Assembly: GCF_002245655.1 (NCBI RefSeq)
Contig: NZ_NOIH01000003.1
Span: 783,133-847,132 of the forward strand
Length of the DNA stretch: 64,000 nt
Direction: 5' to 3'
Origin: Thauera propionica
GTDB lineage: Bacteria > Pseudomonadota > Gammaproteobacteria > Burkholderiales > Rhodocyclaceae
In this document: positions 16,501 through 23,743 of the stretch, in pieces
Layout: each line of letters starts with the position of its first letter
Numbering within the stretch: position 1 is the first letter of the stretch
The notes under the pieces: model-generated
The model's input: only the letters and a program-made list of their open reading frames with translations
Database searches by the model: none
Told to the model about the DNA's origin: nothing
Position numbers and translations under genes: made by a program

Positions 16501-19500
16501 GCGGGCACCTGCAGCCCTTGCCGCGGCGCAAGCGGGCCACGCTGGCGGTGTCGGTGCGGGCGATGGACCTGCGCTTCGTGCAGGTGCCGATCCTGTGCGG
16601 CCACTATGCGGGCGATCCCATCGCCGGCGCCGAGGGCGTGATCGACCGCTGGCTGGTGGGCGGCGCGCTGAGCCACCGCCAGCGCCTGGGCGTCCATGCC
16701 GCCGAGCTCGGCAGCGCCGCGGTCGTGCTGATGCCGCGCAGCCGCGAGGAGCGCCTGCGCGGTACAGGGCGCGGCGCGGTGGTCGTCGGCCTGGGCGAGA
16801 TGGGGCGACTGGGCGCCGAAGGCGTCACCGAGGCGGTGCGCGCCGGGGCGCTGCGCTACCTGCTGCATGCCTGCGACCGTAGCATCGAGGAGCACTGCAT
16901 CCAGGGTGCGGGGGGCGAGGGGACGCTGCCGCTGCGTCTGGCCAGCCTGCTGATCGGCACCAACTCCGCGGCCCAGCTCGAAGTCGGCGACGCGGTGAAG
17001 GCGATCGTGCGCGGCGTGCTGCTCGCCAACCGCGATTTCGCCCAGGGCGCGGGCGGGCGCAAGGCACCGTCCGGGCGCATCGTCGAGCTGGAACTGGTCG
17101 AGCTCTATCGCGATGCGGCGATTTCCGCGGCCGATGCCGTCAGCACGCTGGGGCAGGCGCTGGCGGGCGAGCTCGCGCAACTGGGTGTCGAACTCGAGGC
17201 CGCCACCGAACTTCGCCACGGCGAAGGCGTGCGCCAGCGCCTGACGGTGACGCCCTTCTCCGACTATTGGCCGCGCCTGGCGGTGGGCGATGCCGACCGC
17301 GACGACAGCGACTGCCCGGCCGACGGCTGGACGCCCCGCCTGCGCAACCCGCTGCCACCGGATGTTCTGCGCCGCTGGCTGAGCCTGTACGGCTGCGGTG
17401 CCGAGGCGATCGACGCCGCTGCGCTGCAGCCGGGGCTCGAGTCGCCGCCGGTGGTACGCCATGCCGAGCGCCTGCGTTTCACCTACATGGGCGAGAAGGC
17501 GCGTGCCGAGGCGGTGGTGCAGCAGCGTCAGCCGGGCCTGGTCGAGAAGCTCGCCACCGAGGCGCTCACCGGCCCTGCCGCCACACGCCATGCGCGGGGC
17601 GAACAGGCGCTGGGTCATCTGCTGTTCCAGCTGCTGGTGCCGGTGGAGTTCAAGGCCGCCGCGCGCAAGGCCAACAACCTGATCCTGGTGGTGGACGAGC
17701 GCACGGCCAACCTGCCGTGGGAGCTGCTGGAAGCCGATGGCGAACCCCTGGTGCGCACGACCCGCATGGTGCGCCAGTTCATGACCACGCGCTTCCGCCG
17801 GGAGATCGTGCGCACCGATGCGATCAGCGCGTGCGTGATCGCCAACCCCAGCACCGAGGGCTATCACGCGCAGTTCGGCGGTCCCGGCTGGAAGCCGCGC
17901 CTCGATGCCGAGGGCAAGCCGCGTCCCGATCGCCTGCCCAGCCTGGAGGGCGCTGCGCGCGAAGGCGATGCCGTGGTCCGCATCCTCGAGGCGGCGGGCT
18001 ACACGGTCAGCCATGCGCCACCGGATTCGCGCGCGCCCGAGGTGTTCGCCCGCCTCTTCGCCCGCCCCTGCCGCATCCTCGCCATCGCCGCGCACGGCAT
18101 CTACGCCAGGCGCGGCGCCGACGGGCGTTATCGCAGCGGCGTCGTGCTGTCCGACGGACTGCTGCTGTCTGCCGCCGAGATCGGCCTGATGGAGACGGTG
18201 CCCGACCTGGTGTTCCTGAGTTGCTGCCACCTCGGCCGGATCGGCGAGGGCGAATCCGGCCAGCGCCTGGCGGCCAGTCTCGCGCGCGAGCTGATCGACA
18301 TGGGCGTGCGCTGCGTGGTCGCGGCCGGCTGGGAGGTCCGCGACGATGCCGGGCTCACCTTCGCCGAGACCTTCTTCACCCACATGGCGGTTCGCGGCGC
18401 ACGCTTCGCGGATGCGGTCTTCGCCGCCCGCCGTGCGGCGCTCGATACCTATCCCGACTGCAATACCTGGGGCGCCTACCAGGCCTACGGCGATCCGGCC
18501 TTCCAGCTCCGGCTGGGCGAGCCGGCGAGCCGCGACGACACGCCGCTGCGGGCACCCGAGCAATTGCTTGACTGGCTGGAGCAACTGCGGCTCGACACCC
18601 GCCTGCCGGCGGCTGTCCGCGGCGAGCGTGATTTCGCCGCCCTGCAGAAGCGCGTGCGACGCCGCCTGGGCCGGCTGCCGCCGCACTGGGCGGAACGCAC
18701 CGATGTGCTGCAGGCGCAGGGGCGCCTTTATGCCGAGTACGGCGGTGCGGGCTTCGCGGCGGCACGCGCCGCGCTGCTGCGGGCAATTGCCGAGGATTCG
18801 TCGCAGGGGCTGGTGCCGATCAGCGCCATCGAGCAGCTCGTCAACATGGAGGCGCGCGAAGCCGAACGCCTGAGCGCGCCCGGCGACGGACAGGACCTGG
18901 AGGCCGCGTCGACGCTGATCGACGATGCGCTGGCGCGGGCCGGCGCGCTGTCCGCCCTGTCCGGCGAGCATCCGGCCACGGCTGCACGTGGCGCGGAGAC
19001 CCCACCCGTCCCCAATGCCGAACGCCAGGGCATCTTCGGCAGCGCCTGGAAGCGCAAGGCCATGGTCCTGCTGCGCGGACCCGAACCCGAGCTGCAGGCC
19101 GTGCGTGAAGCCCTGTCCCGCGCGCGCGACGCCTACGCCGCCGGCGAGGGCGATGCGCGCGCCGTGGACTGGAACCCGCAGGCGCGCATCAACCGCCTGC
19201 AGCTCGATGCCGTCCTGGGGGATGCCAGCACGGGCGGAGCCGATGCGCTCGCGTGCGTGGAGCGGGCCCGACGACGCTTCGAACGCAGCTTCGTGTTCTG
19301 GGATGCCGCGATGGTGGCCGATGCGACCGTGGCCGCCTGGCTTGCGGGCGGCCGCCTGCCCGAGGGGCGCAGCGCAGAAGCCGTGCTGGGCGACCTTTAC
19401 CGCGATGCCCTGGCGACGGTCGCCGCGTCGGCGCGCGAGCTCGATTCGGTTCGTGCGCAACTGGCGATGCTGGCCGCCTTCCTGCGTCTGCGCGCAAAGC

Positions 19501-19559
19501 GGGGCGACACGGGCAAGGCGGAGGTGCTGGACGCGGTCGCGCTGTCCTTGCCCGACTGA
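13566..19559 (+). CDS. Giant CHAT protease fused to two alpha/beta-hydrolase domains
   Basis: A 1997-residue cytosolic protein. Residues about 225-310 form a first alpha/beta-hydrolase (FIHGTGSHT, then nucleophile elbow THSRGG with Ser295). Residues about 598-940 form a second, LCAT/lipase-like unit (LLPGIMGSHL; AHSMGGLV with Ser705). Residues 990-1230 are a conserved-looking region with GAVVVGLGEMG. Residues about 1365-1650 are a CHAT caspase-like protease: DERTANLPWELL, IAAHG with His1510 and FLSCCHLG with Cys1554 as the likely dyad. The C-terminal 350 residues are helical and Ala-rich, possibly TPR-like. The GTG start at 13566 follows AGGGAGAG. No membrane segment is evident. CHAT proteases act in cell-death and immunity systems, so a conflict role is an inference; the trigger and substrate are unknown. 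Confidence 0.85.
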   Translation: MANSQSTRRGAPALKLPVQAEASAVPALPGVLRSAGSRADGSDGIALVPGLKVVRTLELAEVSRSADAPAPERLDAGPRLLALEASDGTTVFMRADALAEQLARTRPELLDADGCIDFAGFRDSRDTARGALGWVWRRVLELSLDEDEISIEAKDRLRQLLAGKAEDWAAAWASRKGAQALMQTIEARLAGAPGLYRWKGGVLHDSDRYAADDARLHEAARAGSLLVFIHGTGSHTLGGFGDLPGSAAWGVLEAAFGERVFGFEHRTFSESPIDNALTLAETLPAGSRLCLVTHSRGGLVGDLMCLDPDDAQLDELIEAWRPAPTARVGTARERAAVAAAERAKLRRLAGLLRDKGLKVERYVRVAAPARGTALLSDNLDLFLSTLLNLVRRFGAWSSGVVAGAVASPLAAEAAKKAADRGLAFLSRVVLEIADKRLQPEVVPGIEAMLPESPMGMLLGRAALAPQVRMAVIAGDIEGGGMLQRIGVMFVDWAFFERARNDLVVDTDSMYGGLLARAADDADAPHRAIYVQGPEVSHFRYFRDDVKSASVPLPGALGSWLTHDVPEQAAPWLPLTLPDLEPAGGRASRGEAEPADNTLPVLVLLPGIMGSHLAADGDRIWLDPVDLARGRLSRIAMGGRRAVRAQGLVGLAYGRLAEHLEGSHRVIRHDYDWRQPIRALGVELAGVLREALRKHPDQPVRILAHSMGGLVVRAAFAADKTLWRDLVARPGGRLLMLGTPNHGSHLFVETLLGQSETVRMLARLDMKNGLQSVLDIVAAFPGAVHLLPAPGFEDTGGVAERDYFRAETWPGLASINNDFWFGRRLAGKPAQGLLDDAVDFWREVADTQWVAEAPDRITYVFGQADNTPCGILVHTEDGKPRNIVMRGTPFGDGSVTWQSGRLPGLPDERYWMMPVDHMGLTSTPKFFAEIDSLLANGTPIRLGRLPVSRGEELDAPLLSYRAGPPPAYPTDAEIVSRVLGGHLQPLPRRKRATLAVSVRAMDLRFVQVPILCGHYAGDPIAGAEGVIDRWLVGGALSHRQRLGVHAAELGSAAVVLMPRSREERLRGTGRGAVVVGLGEMGRLGAEGVTEAVRAGALRYLLHACDRSIEEHCIQGAGGEGTLPLRLASLLIGTNSAAQLEVGDAVKAIVRGVLLANRDFAQGAGGRKAPSGRIVELELVELYRDAAISAADAVSTLGQALAGELAQLGVELEAATELRHGEGVRQRLTVTPFSDYWPRLAVGDADRDDSDCPADGWTPRLRNPLPPDVLRRWLSLYGCGAEAIDAAALQPGLESPPVVRHAERLRFTYMGEKARAEAVVQQRQPGLVEKLATEALTGPAATRHARGEQALGHLLFQLLVPVEFKAAARKANNLILVVDERTANLPWELLEADGEPLVRTTRMVRQFMTTRFRREIVRTDAISACVIANPSTEGYHAQFGGPGWKPRLDAEGKPRPDRLPSLEGAAREGDAVVRILEAAGYTVSHAPPDSRAPEVFARLFARPCRILAIAAHGIYARRGADGRYRSGVVLSDGLLLSAAEIGLMETVPDLVFLSCCHLGRIGEGESGQRLAASLARELIDMGVRCVVAAGWEVRDDAGLTFAETFFTHMAVRGARFADAVFAARRAALDTYPDCNTWGAYQAYGDPAFQLRLGEPASRDDTPLRAPEQLLDWLEQLRLDTRLPAAVRGERDFAALQKRVRRRLGRLPPHWAERTDVLQAQGRLYAEYGGAGFAAARAALLRAIAEDSSQGLVPISAIEQLVNMEAREAERLSAPGDGQDLEAASTLIDDALARAGALSALSGEHPATAARGAETPPVPNAERQGIFGSAWKRKAMVLLRGPEPELQAVREALSRARDAYAAGEGDARAVDWNPQARINRLQLDAVLGDASTGGADALACVERARRRFERSFVFWDAAMVADATVAAWLAGGRLPEGRSAEAVLGDLYRDALATVAASARELDSVRAQLAMLAAFLRLRAKRGDTGKAEVLDAVALSLPD

Positions 19560-19571
19560 AGTGTGTCGGCA

Positions 19572-20801
19572 TCAGGGCGCCAGCAGCCATTGCCAGGCTT
19601 CGGCGGCGCGGTCCGCCAGTCGTCGGGCGTGTCGAGCCCGCAGCGCCGGATCCTGGCGAGTTGCGGCTGCCAGCGCCGAGTCGACCGTATCCGGCAGTGC
19701 AAGCGGGTTCAGTCCGTCCGGGTCCCAGGTCCGTGCGTAGGCCGACTGCTTGCGCCCGGCCCGGGGCATGCGCAGCAGGGTGACCACCGGCCGGGCGAAG
19801 GCCTCGCCGACGATGCGCGCATGCAGGCTCGAGGCGCACACCGCGGCGGAATCTGCGATCAGCCCGCACAGCGCCCACAGTCCGCGGGCCGGGCTCGACA
19901 CCAGACGTTGCGGGTCGGCGAGGAAGCGGCGCAGGCGCCGGTGGATCGCCGGGTCGTCGTGCCACGGGGCGCGCCCGGCGCAGAAGGCGACGATGCCGAG
20001 TCCGCGCGCGGCGGCGAAGGTTTCGACCCCGTTGGCGAGCTGGCGCAAGGTGCTGTCGTCGCCGAAATCGGCGCTGAACTGCAGGGCCAGATAGCCCCGC
20101 GGAAAGCGTGCCCGCAGGGTCGTCGCTCGGGCGCCGTTGGCACATGCGGCGATCCGCGCCGAGAAAAGGCGGGCGACGAGGGCTGCGGGGTCGGGCGCGA
20201 GCCGGCTGTCGAGGCCGGCTTGGCTCAGTGTGTCCTGCGTCATTGCATCGCGCACCCAGACGCGGTCGGCTTCGCGCAGCCGGACCAGCGCGGTGTCGCG
20301 CAGCGTCGCCGGCAGGGTCGTGAGTTCCACACCGCCTATGCCTGCATGCAGGATGCGGCGCACGCCGGGCAAGGCGCCGCGCGAGGCGACATAAGGCAGT
20401 TCGCGTTCAGTGCCGGGCTGGCCTGCCGCCCAGTGCTCGCGCGCCGCTGCGTCGCGGTCGAGGCGGGCGACCGCGTGGGCGGCTTCGTCGGTTGAGAGCA
20501 GCATTACCGCGGCTTCGTAGCGCGAACAGCCCAGGATCTCGCCACCGACCTGCAGCAGGTCGAAGGCATCGCCCGCCTGTGCCGCCACGATGTCGTCGAG
20601 CGCCGCCACCGCAAAGCCGCCGGCGCGGCGCAGCTCGCGCGCCGCGAGGCCTGCGGCGATGGCGTCCGCCCGTCCTGTCGTCCGGGCCGCGATGCGGCCG
20701 AGCAGAAGGTCGCCGAAGTTGTGGCGGTCGAAGGCACCGAACAGGATCAGCGGGACCGGATGCTGCCCGTTCCTGTGCGCAGGGCGTTGCTGCGATGACA
20801 T
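19572..20801 (-). CDS. Polysaccharide pyruvyl transferase family protein
   Basis: A 409-residue protein of the polysaccharide pyruvyl transferase (WcaK/CsaB) family, which transfers pyruvate from phosphoenolpyruvate to surface sugars. Supporting motifs are LFGAFDRHNFGDLLLG near the N-terminus, FDLLQVGGEILG, VWVRDAMTQDTL, and the C-terminal SSLHARIVGEAFARPV, which corresponds to the conserved S-x-H region. The ATG at 20801 has a GGAGG seven bases upstream; a longer frame to 20945 lacks such a site. The gene stands alone, converging with the CHAT gene 12 bp away. No other polysaccharide genes are seen, so its sugar substrate is unknown. Confidence 0.82.
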   Translation of the reverse strand: MSSQQRPAHRNGQHPVPLILFGAFDRHNFGDLLLGRIAARTTGRADAIAAGLAARELRRAGGFAVAALDDIVAAQAGDAFDLLQVGGEILGCSRYEAAVMLLSTDEAAHAVARLDRDAAAREHWAAGQPGTERELPYVASRGALPGVRRILHAGIGGVELTTLPATLRDTALVRLREADRVWVRDAMTQDTLSQAGLDSRLAPDPAALVARLFSARIAACANGARATTLRARFPRGYLALQFSADFGDDSTLRQLANGVETFAAARGLGIVAFCAGRAPWHDDPAIHRRLRRFLADPQRLVSSPARGLWALCGLIADSAAVCASSLHARIVGEAFARPVVTLLRMPRAGRKQSAYARTWDPDGLNPLALPDTVDSALAAATRQDPALRARHARRLADRAAEAWQWLLAP

Positions 20802-20997
20802 GACGTGGCCTCCGGCTCGAACGCCTCCGAGACTAGCGCAGCTTGCATCGGCATGGGTTTGCTGGTGCACTGTCGGCCGCTGTCGTTTCATGCTGAAACA
20901 GGCGCGGGCAGGAATCTTTTGTCCGGTCCGGGCTCTGACCTGCAACCCGTCCAGGCACGCAGGGCCTGCAGGCCCCGATCCCTACCAGGAATCCCTC

Positions 20998-21306
20998 ATG
21001 TATCGCGATCCGAAGTTCTCCAGTCTCTTCAACCAGTTCGGCCGTGGCGACGGTGCGCCGCCCAGCCTGCTGCAGAAGATCGTCACGGTGCTCGTCACCA
21101 TTGCGGTGTTCGGCGTTGCCCTGATGTTCTCGGTCGTGCTGTTCGCCGTCGTCGTCACCGTCGGCGCGGTGGCGTGGGGCTACCTGTGGTGGAAGACGCG
21201 CGCACTGCGCAAGCAGATGCGCGAACATCCGCCGACGGGTCGCGGCATGGTCATCGAGGGCGAGGTGATCCGAGAGGTCGAGATCGAGGACAGGCCGCCG
21301 CGCTGA
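20998..21306 (+). CDS. Small membrane protein of unknown function
   Basis: A 102-residue protein with one long hydrophobic stretch (about residues 27-63, probably two short helices or one hairpin) ending in WGYLWWKTRALRKQM, followed by a charged C-terminus with Glu- and Arg-rich residues. The ATG at 20998 is preceded by AGGA about ten bases upstream. I recognise no family. It lies between the divergent pyruvyl transferase and tpx and may be transcribed with tpx (107 bp gap). The basic residues after the helices suggest an inner-membrane protein with a cytoplasmic tail. Confidence 0.65.
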   Translation: MYRDPKFSSLFNQFGRGDGAPPSLLQKIVTVLVTIAVFGVALMFSVVLFAVVVTVGAVAWGYLWWKTRALRKQMREHPPTGRGMVIEGEVIREVEIEDRPPR

Positions 21307-21413
21307 GCGTCCCGGTCGCCGGATGTCATGCCTTGGTGTAGGCTGACGATCCGCCGACCGATGCCGACAAGAGCATGGCGGCCCCACCCATCCTGAGACA
21401 GAGGACAGAACCC

Positions 21414-21914
21414 ATGAGCAAAGTGACCCTTGGCGGCAACCCGATCGACGTTGCCGGCCGTTTCCCGCAGGCGGGCGACCAGGCCCCCGCGTTCAAGCTG
21501 ACCGGTGCCGACCTGGCCGACGTCGGCCTCGACGCCTTCGCCGGCAAGCGCAAGGTGCTGAACATCGTTCCCAGCCTGGACACCCCGGTGTGCGCCACCT
21601 CGACGCGCAAGTTCAACGCCGACGCCGGCAGTCTGGCCGACACCGTGGTGCTGGTCGTGTCCGCCGACCTGCCCTTCGCCGCCAAGCGCTTCTGCGAGAC
21701 CGAGGGCCTGCAGAACGTGAAGACGCTGTCGACCTTCCGCAACCCGGCCTTCGCGCAGGACTACGGCGTCGCCATCACCTCCGGCCCGCTGGCCGGCGTC
21801 ACCGCGCGCGCGGTGGTGGTGGTCGATGCGAACGACAAGGTCGTGTATTCGCAGCTGGTGCCTGAGATCAAGGACGAGCCGGACTACGCCGCCGCGCTCG
21901 CCGCGCTTAAGTGA
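21414..21914 (+). CDS. tpx: Thiol peroxidase (Tpx)
   Basis: A 166-residue atypical 2-Cys peroxiredoxin that reduces peroxides using thioredoxin. The peroxidatic site is in the [14 protein letters not shown] motif (Cys near residue 60), and a second Cys in [12 protein letters not shown] (near 95) fits the resolving position of Tpx. The N-terminal [18 protein letters not shown] is typical, and the length is normal. The ATG at 21414 follows GAGGACAG; a longer in-frame start at 21375 has no ribosome site. A hairpin terminator follows at 21974. Confidence 0.95.
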   Translation: MSKVTLGGNPIDVAGRFPQAGDQAPAFKLTGADLADVGLDAFAGKRKVLNIVPSLDTPVCATSTRKFNADAGSLADTVVLVVSADLPFAAKRFCETEGLQNVKTLSTFRNPAFAQDYGVAITSGPLAGVTARAVVVVDANDKVVYSQLVPEIKDEPDYAAALAALK

Positions 21915-21973
21915 GGCACTGAAGTCGTCCGGCACCGGTTTGCGACCGGCGGCCTGGCGACGGCACTGAAAGC

Positions 21974-22013
21974 AAAACGCCCCGCGTCCGGGAGGACGGC
22001 GGGGCGTTTTTTC
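21974..22013. terminator. Bidirectional terminator between tpx and corC
   Basis: AAAACGCCCCGC and GCGGGGCGTTTT form a long GC-rich stem around a short GTCC/GGAC extension, with a T-run after it on the plus strand and A-runs before it that act as T-runs on the minus strand. It can serve both converging genes. Confidence 0.85.
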
Positions 22014-22041
22014 ATCTTCGGCTGGTCGCGGGGAGAGCGGC

Positions 22042-23367
22042 TCAGGCGCCGGGCTCGCTGCCCTCCGGGGTTTCCTCGCCGCTGGGTTCCGGCACGCGGC
22101 TGGCGAGCACTTTGTCGATGCGCTTGCCGTCGAGGTCCACTACCTCGAAGCGCCAGTCTTCCCACACGGCGATGTCGCCGGTGCTCGGCAGGCGGCCGAG
22201 CAGCCACATCATCATGCCGGACAGGGTGTGGTAGCGCCCCTTGTCTTCCTCCGGCACGGCCTTCATGTCGAGGCGGTCCTTCAGTTCGAGGATGGGGATC
22301 AGGCCGTCGAGCAGCCAGGAGCCGTCCTCGCGCTGCACCGCCCAGGATTCCTCGGCGTTGTCGGTCTGGAACTCGCCGGTCACCGACTCGAGCAGATCGT
22401 GCAGCGTGACCATGCCCAGCACCTCGCCGTACTCGTCGATGACGAACACCATGTGCGTGCTGGAGGCGCGGAACTGGTCGAGCAATTCCATGCCGGTGAG
22501 CGATTCGGGCACGTAGATCGGCGCCTGCAGGGCTTCGGTCAGGTCGACCTCGGCGCCCCGCAGGGTCTGGTTGAAGAGCTGTTTGGAGCTGATGATGCCG
22601 AGGATCTCGTCGAGGCCGCCGCGGCACACGGGGAAGCGCGAGTGGGCCGAGTCCGCCATCAGCGCCAGGTTCTCGTCGAGCGGGCGGTTCACGTCGAGCC
22701 ACACGATGTCGGAGCGCGGCACCATCAGCGAGCCGAGCTGGCGTTCGTCGAGACGGAACACGTTACGCACCATCTCGTGCTCGCTTTTCTCGATGATGCC
22801 GGCCTCCGAGCCTTCGTCGAGCATGGCGCGGATTTCCTCCTCGGTCACGCTCGGGCCGCTGGTTTCCCGCTGACCCATGAGGCGCAGCAGCAGCGCGGTC
22901 GAACTCGACAACAGATGGACGAAGGGGCGCGAGGCGATCGACAGCATGTTCATCGGCCGCGCCACCAGGCGGGCGATACCTTCCGGGTTGATCTGGCCGA
23001 TGCGCTTGGGTACCAGTTCGCCGATCACGATCGACACGTAGGTGATGACGACAACGACGAGTACGGTCGAGCCGATCTCGCTGGCCCGCTGCTCGACGCC
23101 GAGCGACTGCATCCACTGCGCGAGCGGCCCGGCCAGCGCAGCCTCGCCGACGATACCGTTGAGGATACCGATCGAGGTGATGCCGATCTGGATCGTGGAC
23201 AGGAAGCGGGTCGGTTCCTCGCCGAGCTTGACGGCGACCGCCGCGGCGTTGTCGCCGTCCTCGGCGAGCTTGGCCAGCCGTGCCCGGCGCGCGGTGACGA
23301 GCGCGATCTCAGACATGGCGAACAGGCCATTCAGGATGATGAGGGCGATGAGTACGAATATTTCCAT
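22042..23367 (-). CDS. HlyC/CorC family membrane transporter (CNNM, CBS domains)
   Basis: A 441-residue protein with an N-terminal DUF21/CNNM membrane domain (about residues 1-190; the first helix IFVLIALIILNGLFAMSEIAL is the family signature), two CBS domains (about 205-330, with MVPRSDIVWLD and FRASSTHMVFVIDEYGEVLGMVT) and a C-terminal CorC/HlyC domain (about 345-425). The family is linked to magnesium or cobalt efflux; the old haemolysin name is misleading. The C-terminus is acidic. The start has no clear ribosome site just upstream, but a 90-codon frame ends 21 bp before it (see the separate entry), which could allow coupled translation. Confidence 0.9.
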   Translation of the reverse strand: MEIFVLIALIILNGLFAMSEIALVTARRARLAKLAEDGDNAAAVAVKLGEEPTRFLSTIQIGITSIGILNGIVGEAALAGPLAQWMQSLGVEQRASEIGSTVLVVVVITYVSIVIGELVPKRIGQINPEGIARLVARPMNMLSIASRPFVHLLSSSTALLLRLMGQRETSGPSVTEEEIRAMLDEGSEAGIIEKSEHEMVRNVFRLDERQLGSLMVPRSDIVWLDVNRPLDENLALMADSAHSRFPVCRGGLDEILGIISSKQLFNQTLRGAEVDLTEALQAPIYVPESLTGMELLDQFRASSTHMVFVIDEYGEVLGMVTLHDLLESVTGEFQTDNAEESWAVQREDGSWLLDGLIPILELKDRLDMKAVPEEDKGRYHTLSGMMMWLLGRLPSTGDIAVWEDWRFEVVDLDGKRIDKVLASRVPEPSGEETPEGSEPGA

Positions 23368-23388
23368 TGGGGGTATTTGTGGCAGGGC

Positions 23389-23661
23389 TCAGGCGTGCGG
23401 ACGCACCTGCGGGCCCGCAGTTGCGGCGCGCATGGGTGTGGGCGACAGGTGTTCAGCGCACACGGCAACGCACGTGCGCGGGGATCGCATCAGGGAAATG
23501 GCGCGTGCACGAGAGACACGCGCAGGCAGACGGCCGACGGACAGTGCCGCCGACGGCGGGGGCGGGCAAGATCGCCCCGGCGAGTCGGCATCCGCATCGG
23601 GCGAGGATTCATCCTCGGCGCGGACCGGCTCGTTGGTGTTCGACAGGGAGCAACGACTCAT
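23389..23661 (-). other. Possible leader reading frame upstream of corC
   Basis: The 376-bp gap between corC and the fapA-like gene holds a 90-codon frame ending 21 bp before the corC start. It is rich in Ser, Pro, Ala and Arg, contains a run of four Pro codons, and has no recognisable domain. A 14-bp perfect palindrome, CTGCGGGCCCGCAG, lies at 23407-23420 inside it. It may be a leader peptide that couples to corC, part of a regulatory RNA, or merely chance coding in GC-rich DNA. The rest of the gap shows nothing I can name. Confidence 0.25.
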
Positions 23662-23743
23662 AGCGCGGAGTCATCTTTTCTGACCCCGCCCGACCCTTGA
23701 TTTGTTTGAGGAAAAATAATCATGCCGCAAGCGCCCGGAATTG

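Noticed and set aside
13098..19460. A 2120-codon open frame on the minus strand, antisense to the CHAT gene
   Set aside because: It is rich in Arg, Gly, His and Gln, shows no domain, and mirrors the third-position GC pattern of the strongly supported plus-strand gene. It is a GC-rich shadow.
19563..20495. A plus-strand 310-codon frame opposite the pyruvyl transferase
   Set aside because: It has no domain and a biased composition; the minus-strand gene has a ribosome site and family motifs.
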